From the NCBI GenBank assembly GCA_900552525.1, contig UNSK01000006.1, positions 1 to 64,000 on the forward strand: DNA of 64,000 nucleotides. The letters are read 5' to 3'. Under the pieces are notes generated by a model. It was given only the letters and a program-made list of their open reading frames with translations, searched no databases and was not told where the DNA came from. Origin of the DNA: Candidatus Gastranaerophilales bacterium. Lineage in GTDB: Bacteria > Cyanobacteriota > Vampirovibrionia > Gastranaerophilales > Gastranaerophilaceae. A program made the position numbers and the translations under genes. Positions 63,401 through 64,000 of this stretch are shown here, piece after piece; position 1 is the first letter of the stretch; every line of letters begins with the position of its first letter.

Positions 63401-64000
63401 CTATGAAATTACCTACAATATTTCCCATTTTACCCGAATTGTAAATAGCACCACCATAGGCATTAGCAGTTGCATCAGCATGTTCACTATAATCCCAATA
63501 TGTATTCTCATATTCATATGTGCTAGAATTGGCAGTAGCAGTAACAGATAATGAATTAATCCATTGTGTAGTACCATCTTTCCAAGTATGATAATACCCG
63601 CCATCATAATCAGAATTCCAATCAGAAGAACCTGATGTAGACGAAGAGGCTGAAACACTTAAGGTTATTGACTCCTCTTCTGTTACCCACTTACCCTCAT
63701 CATTATAATAAGAACTTGTATGTGTAATAGTTTTAGTATTACTCGCATCTGCAGTAGCTGAGCCGGCAACTGCAGTTGCAGTACCACTATATTCCATACT
63801 TGAACCGTGAATAGCAGTACCACCTTTCGCATTTGCATGAGCATAATTGCCAACAAAATCTCCCGTAACATTTCCCATTGTTCCTAAATTGCCAATTGCA
63901 CCACCGCCTGCTGTTGCACTGCCATTTGCATCTGCTGATGTATTACAAGTTGCATCTGCACTAGCTGATGCTGTAGCTGTAGCCGATGCACTACCATCAT
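51402..64000 (-). CDS. Giant autotransporter adhesin with Pmp-like and array repeats (5' end cut by window)
   Basis: The frame is open from the stop at 51402 to the right edge of the window, at least 4198 codons. The ATG at 63878 is only the first Met seen; the reading frame continues beyond it, with no signal peptide in the window. From N to C: 13 or more Pmp-like GGA[IL]YN ... F-x-x-NY units (62.3-64.0 kb), a non-repetitive part, the 77/58-residue array (57615-60911), a three-copy ~245-residue super-repeat (about 54.9-57.1 kb), a stem region, a C-terminal autotransporter barrel (ASAWYKPYVSF at about 52.44 kb to ITLNLGLRWALEF at about 51.66 kb) and an extra 87-residue tail. The passenger is predicted as a long parallel beta-helix and is presumably displayed on the cell surface for adhesion. 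Confidence 0.92.
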   Translation of the reverse strand, partial: DGSASATATASASADATCNTSADANGSATAGGGAIGNLGTMGNVTGDFVGNYAHANAKGGTAIHGSSMEYSGTATAVAGSATADASNTKTITHTSSYYNDEGKWVTEEESITLSVSASSSTSGSSDWNSDYDGGYYHTWKDGTTQWINSLSVTATANSSTYEYENTYWDYSEHADATANAYGGAIYNSGKMGNIVGNFIGNYVLSTGEGGSAQNNGVYTYAYGGGIYNYQYGTIGTISGDFTGNYAKADLNTMGGGIYNSRYATIAGISGDFNSNYVTTDTELNLATNYRSQGGAIYNEGAITNGITDSTFTGNYAIANYGAAQGGALYHSGYSSYKINNISADFSNNYASSTNYQAQGGAIYNTYSSSSSSNGIGNVSGDFIGNYVSALKEAQGGAIYNNNSIDSITGTFSSNYAKSETTGALGGAIYNNSNSYAKIGSITADFIGNYVYAIGNSAGGAIYNINNSNAIGLISGDFINNHVISAADASGGAIYNTAVANGLASGTYSGNYVQGNNAYGGALYNTSNISNGIKNVSFIDNYAHAEEGGTAQGGAIYTTYDLNIIADNGTSKFSGNYVQVGDGPKESQAVWLQGSGTNLTLTAQNNGNIIVDDTITGQSNYTHQLYLTGDSTGQINLNGVVKNAEARLNYTNLTFGTNTFADTTSRLYTNSGTVNLQDNEINNYNINYLSSSSSAKWELDVDLANQKADTLTISNGSGYVYINDVDLTDIPLEDGSVTVQVLKNGSGSSVYLALNSSLTSRNLLKETETATKDAILANTNWSAVYSQLDQIVKVYGQLSLTTTDTNRDSITYTTTSEISGNGYSVQGDTLRLWNQLDTTETKNFRFDAASNTYTVGENLGATAGSVSNVNGVASGSSKSTININGKTGFELSNGKTLSLSNVNITNAVNSEGSVVNASGGTTNLSNVTIASSNSNAAIKNAGTLNVTGGTNTLNSGISGTGSTNVNNGANLTLANGVSITQNTVNVNNGSLNVSDTGKVNANLTIGTQGSASMSANSITSAVSNSGNLSLSGGTVSKAISGSGTTTLKGNTTNSAGINQGVNVNSGVTLTNNAALGSDSGKVTNAGTINTNAGNIKGAVTNNNALNLSGGTLSKAVSGSGTTTISANATNNGGISQKVNVSSGVTLTNNAALGSDSGVVTNSGTINTSASNIKGAVTNNNTVNLSGGTLSKAISGSGTTNITGIVSSNSAISQAISIASAGDLTISASNVGGNVTNAGDLILNGGTLSKSVTGSGKTSITGAVTANSAISQAISIAASGDLTANAGNIGGAVTNAGDLILNGGTLTKAVTGAGTTSITGAVTANSAISQTISISSSGDLTANAGNIGGAVTNAGDLILTGGTLSKSVSGAGLTTITGNTTNSAGINQGVKVNSGITLTNNAALGSASGSVTNAGTINSSADNIKGTVSNTGSLNLSGGTLSKAVSGSGKTTITGNTTNSGGINQGVTVNSGVTLTNNAALGSDSGTITNSGTINTSASNIKGAVTNNNTLNLSGGTLSKAVSGSGTTNITGAVTSNSAISQAINVVAAGDLTINANNIGGAVTNAGDLILTGGTLSKVVSGSGKTTITGNTTNNSGINQGVNVNSGVTLTNNAALGSENGAITNSGTITSNAGNIKGTVTNNNTLNLSGGTLSKAVAGSGTTNITGAVTSNSAISQAINIIAAGDLTISAGNIGGAVTNAGDLILTGGTLSKAVSGAGLTTISGNTTNNGGINQAVKVNSGVTLANNAALGSANGAITNAGTINSNADYIKGTVANSGSLNLSGGTLNKAVSGSGTTTITGNTTNNAGINQGVKVNSGVTLTNNATLGSDSGAITNAGTINSNADNIKGTVANSSSLNLSGGTLNKAVSGNGTTTISGNTTNNAGINQGVNVNSGVTLTNNAALGSDNGKITNAGTINTNANNIKGAVTNNNALNLSGGTLSKAVSGSGTTTISANATNNGGISQKVNVNSGVTLTNNAALGSDSGVVTNSGIINTNADNIKGLVTNNNTLNLSGGTLNKAVSGSGTTNVTGDVTSNSAISQAISITSAGGLTINASNVGGNVANSGDLILNGGTLNKVVSGSGTTNIVGEVTSNSAISQEILITAVGDLTINADNVGGVVTNEGILTLTGGSLTHQVIGTGSLGIAGNVTNNDIISQNVIIKDSGNLTNNNNISNVINYGVLTSKGEYLTGTIENNKTLNLSGSIGKTVSGNGTTYVANSLTFKDGADIVSTLNLSNGAVLSTSGNADSSYAIGTLTGNGEVNVTTGSLQIDNNAALNNLANDGKTNIGGTLAAANNITNTNELTVNGKVSAKDVTNSGTLTLKNGAELEDIVNSGNAYITGKTSAENITNNEGNIFNAEGDVNAQNITNKGDMDIDGNTETELLITNSGSLDVTGSVTGKDFTNSGNANVGEELTLTGTLKNTNSITVNSEANLNDVTNSGTLTLKNDADIHNLTNENTVLISGNADVNNIINNKHMSVDGNLNVAVDVKNTDTLTVKKDLNVTGNITTSKTLDVTGSVSAANLTNEGSVSVGGTLTVSGDVSNTNTITVVGKVIAEDVTNSGNLTFRNGAEINDFINNGSAYITGSTSANNITNNEEKIFNITGDVIAQNITNKGDMDITGNAAAEVLISNSAALDVTGTLTTVDFTNNGTANISENLISTGILNNTDALTVEGHAGLNDVTNSGTLTLKNGADIHDLTNDNIVKITGNANTNNVVNNKQMTVEGSLASTGNVINKDELTVTNNLTTDGSITNTKTLNAGGSVSTIDLTNSGNAVINGSLTAAGNISNTDSLTVVGHVVSKDIENSGIITFQSGADVSDFTNNGEVYITGILNANDIVNNENKIFDITGDVNAKNVTNHGDMDISGNLTVENTINNTGDLDVIGTASAKEIINTGNFNVGDEANVNVTGNLITTENITTSGVLNVEGDVNAKDLTNSGTLIAGNNAEVNGLVNEETGTINIAGNLDVTGIITDDGNSNGLINDGTLNVGGNLTSAYNIINTNDISVVGQLISLGVNNSGNLTVQNNSEIQNFTNSGIASISGTLTSAGIVDNSNELTVLGYADLNSAVNSGTLTLNNGAEITSFTNTKNAVIYNGLNADYIKNEGTIALSNGTDRVGDILNNSQINITNSAFTLDNTITGTGNINITNSSFTTNGEISNQNITADSSTMNFGNNSNVLNNSVLNVTNGSTINTKDGVYTDYVMDELHSSADSRYSIDVTLTKEEQNADTFTLENGGSGTIYISSINVSNECDMNEKYILQIIKSATSDAPQLDYDNSKVLNQAEAIMTSDIILAKEFGLASTTTKNDSLEIRGLQDTFVAWAEYETPIWSGLTEQEDKIFTFVDDSTTILSKDVSELKGINLTINGANNTFDVNNKDFLSSVNENQNVTISNINITNNNDEATDNKGILNLNNVKTDKDIINNNDLNMTGVVELANVTNNSKLSFDGSLMTVKDFENKADIDIKGNTAADNITNSGNIKAEGDIAVKETVKNEKDGEITVDGSVYADKIDNDGNMLINNDVKVTTISNTGTAIIKGNTTVKEITNTEGSADITGNLIVENIYNDEVMTVTGDMDTSKITNLGTINVNESTFNVNEITTEERGTINLKDTVFTPAVLVENQDIIAQDSTVNLYNPYAAVNDSLVLNQSTMNIGNLTTNPLHFTKFELNDGSTVNINSAAVDFTTNTMGRITADEYAQAGEGTVVNLNSINVLNNIANNITMVEIPFADESFAENVKYHGQKTVYTPVYQFGASYNYRDGDMVFVRGGYFNPDTGKIEYPSNPSDAFNPSVLGSAVAAQAAAASQMNQTFNYAFQNSDNFMLMPRHIRMAEINKNKIAIAGVNDAGENFEAQEQASAWYKPYVSFENIPLKDGPKVNSITYGSLFGFDTPIKEWKHGWARTFTGYGGYNGASIDYKNIGISQNGGVLGGTVTLYKGNFFNATTLSAGANLSDISTMYGHEDAVMLLAGVGNKTGYNLEFKDGKFIIQPNLMLAYTFINTFDYKNSAGAKIDSDPLHAIQVAPGVKFIANTKNGWQPYIAANAVMNFMDKSRVMADNVRLPEMSIKPFVQYGVGIQKVFKDNFMAFGSAMLQSGGRNGITLNLGLRWALEFGHHTDMVQAEPAVKKFELLPDIEDKPVSAPEKTYDVVQNVIELDTSNDAAVNVQNVIKEQPDNKSDVIQLEVTEPLDKGPLVLRSVKY
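54870..57110 (-). repeat. Three-copy super-repeat (~735 bp) in the autotransporter
   Basis: Equivalent codons recur at 57072, 56337 and 55599 (spacing 735 and 738 bp). Each copy holds about eight smaller units with the pattern N-x-G/D-x-L/I-x-V/I-x-G. Shared landmarks are DVTNSG-TLTLKNGAE, AYITG, ITNN(E)-IF, NITNKGDMDI. Borders are approximate because copies grade into degenerate units at both ends. Confidence 0.8.
57615..60911 (-). repeat. 16-unit array of long (77 aa) and short (58 aa) repeats
   Basis: Nine long and seven short units share the head SGGTLSKAVSGSGTT and differ after it: long units continue TTNNGGINQGVNVNSGVTL...NIKG, short ones SNSAISQAI...GDLT. Order from the N-terminal side is LLSSSLLSLSLLLLSS. 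The DNA length, 3297 bp, equals exactly 9x77 + 7x58 codons, so no unit is broken. Confidence 0.92.
62330..64000 (-). repeat. Pmp-like GGAIYN repeats in the autotransporter N-terminal part
   Basis: At least 12 units with GGA[IL]Y[NHT] ... [FY][ST]xNY, the same kind of tetrapeptide pair (GGAI and FxxN) as in chlamydial polymorphic membrane proteins. A serine/threonine-rich insertion of about 110 residues separates the outermost unit from the rest. Confidence 0.8.

Noticed and set aside
1..64000. tRNA or rRNA genes, insertion sequences, integrases
   Set aside because: No cloverleaf-like or rRNA-like segment and no transposase or integrase ORF was seen in any intergenic region or coding frame; a covariance-model scan would be needed for certainty.

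Overview
The window is AT-rich and densely coding, and I read it as a chromosome segment of a Gram-negative, fermentative bacterium. My best guess is a gut Gastranaerophilales-type organism (Melainabacteria/Vampirovibrionia, the non-photosynthetic sister of Cyanobacteria). The pointers are LptC/LptA, an MlaA-type domain, a porin, two-partner-secretion (TPS) type adhesin domains and a giant autotransporter (diderm envelope); an ADP-forming acetyl-CoA ligase (fermentation); a membrane-anchored class A beta-lactamase-like serine hydrolase with a WLPDLTGTN-type loop that I recall from cyanobacteria; YggT; and several hypothetical proteins of a style I associate with Gastranaerophilales. The lineage is inference from memory of families; no rRNA or tRNA gene was found to confirm it.

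Layout. 0-13 kb: comM/yifB ATPase, an acyltransferase, an mtnP-yggT-TPR/glycosyltransferase operon, acetyl-CoA ligase, an EF-hand protein, an XRE regulator, a YjbR-type protein, a large M16 peptidase. 13-22 kb: a long minus-strand run consisting of ybaK and DUF4186, an unusual MlaA plus alpha/beta-hydrolase fusion, and the tightly packed lptC-lptA-TPR-dprA-topA run. 22-32 kb: envelope and secreted proteins: an ATP-grasp enzyme, two tandem TPS/haemagglutinin-type proteins, a beta-lactamase-like serine hydrolase, small exported proteins, a CHAP amidase-like protein and a porin. 32-36 kb: a five-gene plus-strand cassette of unrecognised proteins with helical N- and C-terminal ends. 36-43 kb: 5-formyl-THF cyclo-ligase, ilvD, a glycine-zipper protein, a TrmB regulator, and a patch of small or orphan proteins including an HExxH protein. 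43-51 kb: an envelope operon (two paralogous helical exported proteins, a DUF115/MptE-like protein, an exported protein), four small HTH regulators, a HAD protein preceded by a 35-residue membrane peptide, TPR and SIMPL proteins, and an alcohol dehydrogenase. 51.4 kb to the window edge: one giant autotransporter gene, at least 4198 codons long and cut by the right end, built of Pmp-like GGAIYN repeats, a 16-unit array of two repeat types (77 and 58 residues), a three-copy super-repeat of about 245 residues, a beta-barrel and an unusual 87-residue tail.

Expression. Genes are packed into operons with ATGA overlaps, and four convergent pairs interlock their stop codons in a 4-nt overlap. Six transcription units have a good -10 box only 6-9 nt before the ATG and no Shine-Dalgarno, so they look leaderless; other genes have strong GGAGG-type sites. 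Clear intrinsic terminators follow the acetyl-CoA ligase gene, one TPS protein, the serine hydrolase, a small exported protein and the SIMPL gene.

The most promising undescribed material: the 32-35.6 kb cassette, a shared N-terminal tag (M-x-[IV] ... Y-x-N ... F-x-G) on otherwise unrelated small proteins, the MlaA-hydrolase fusion, and the two-unit repeat grammar of the giant autotransporter. No intergenic stretch exceeds 300 bases.
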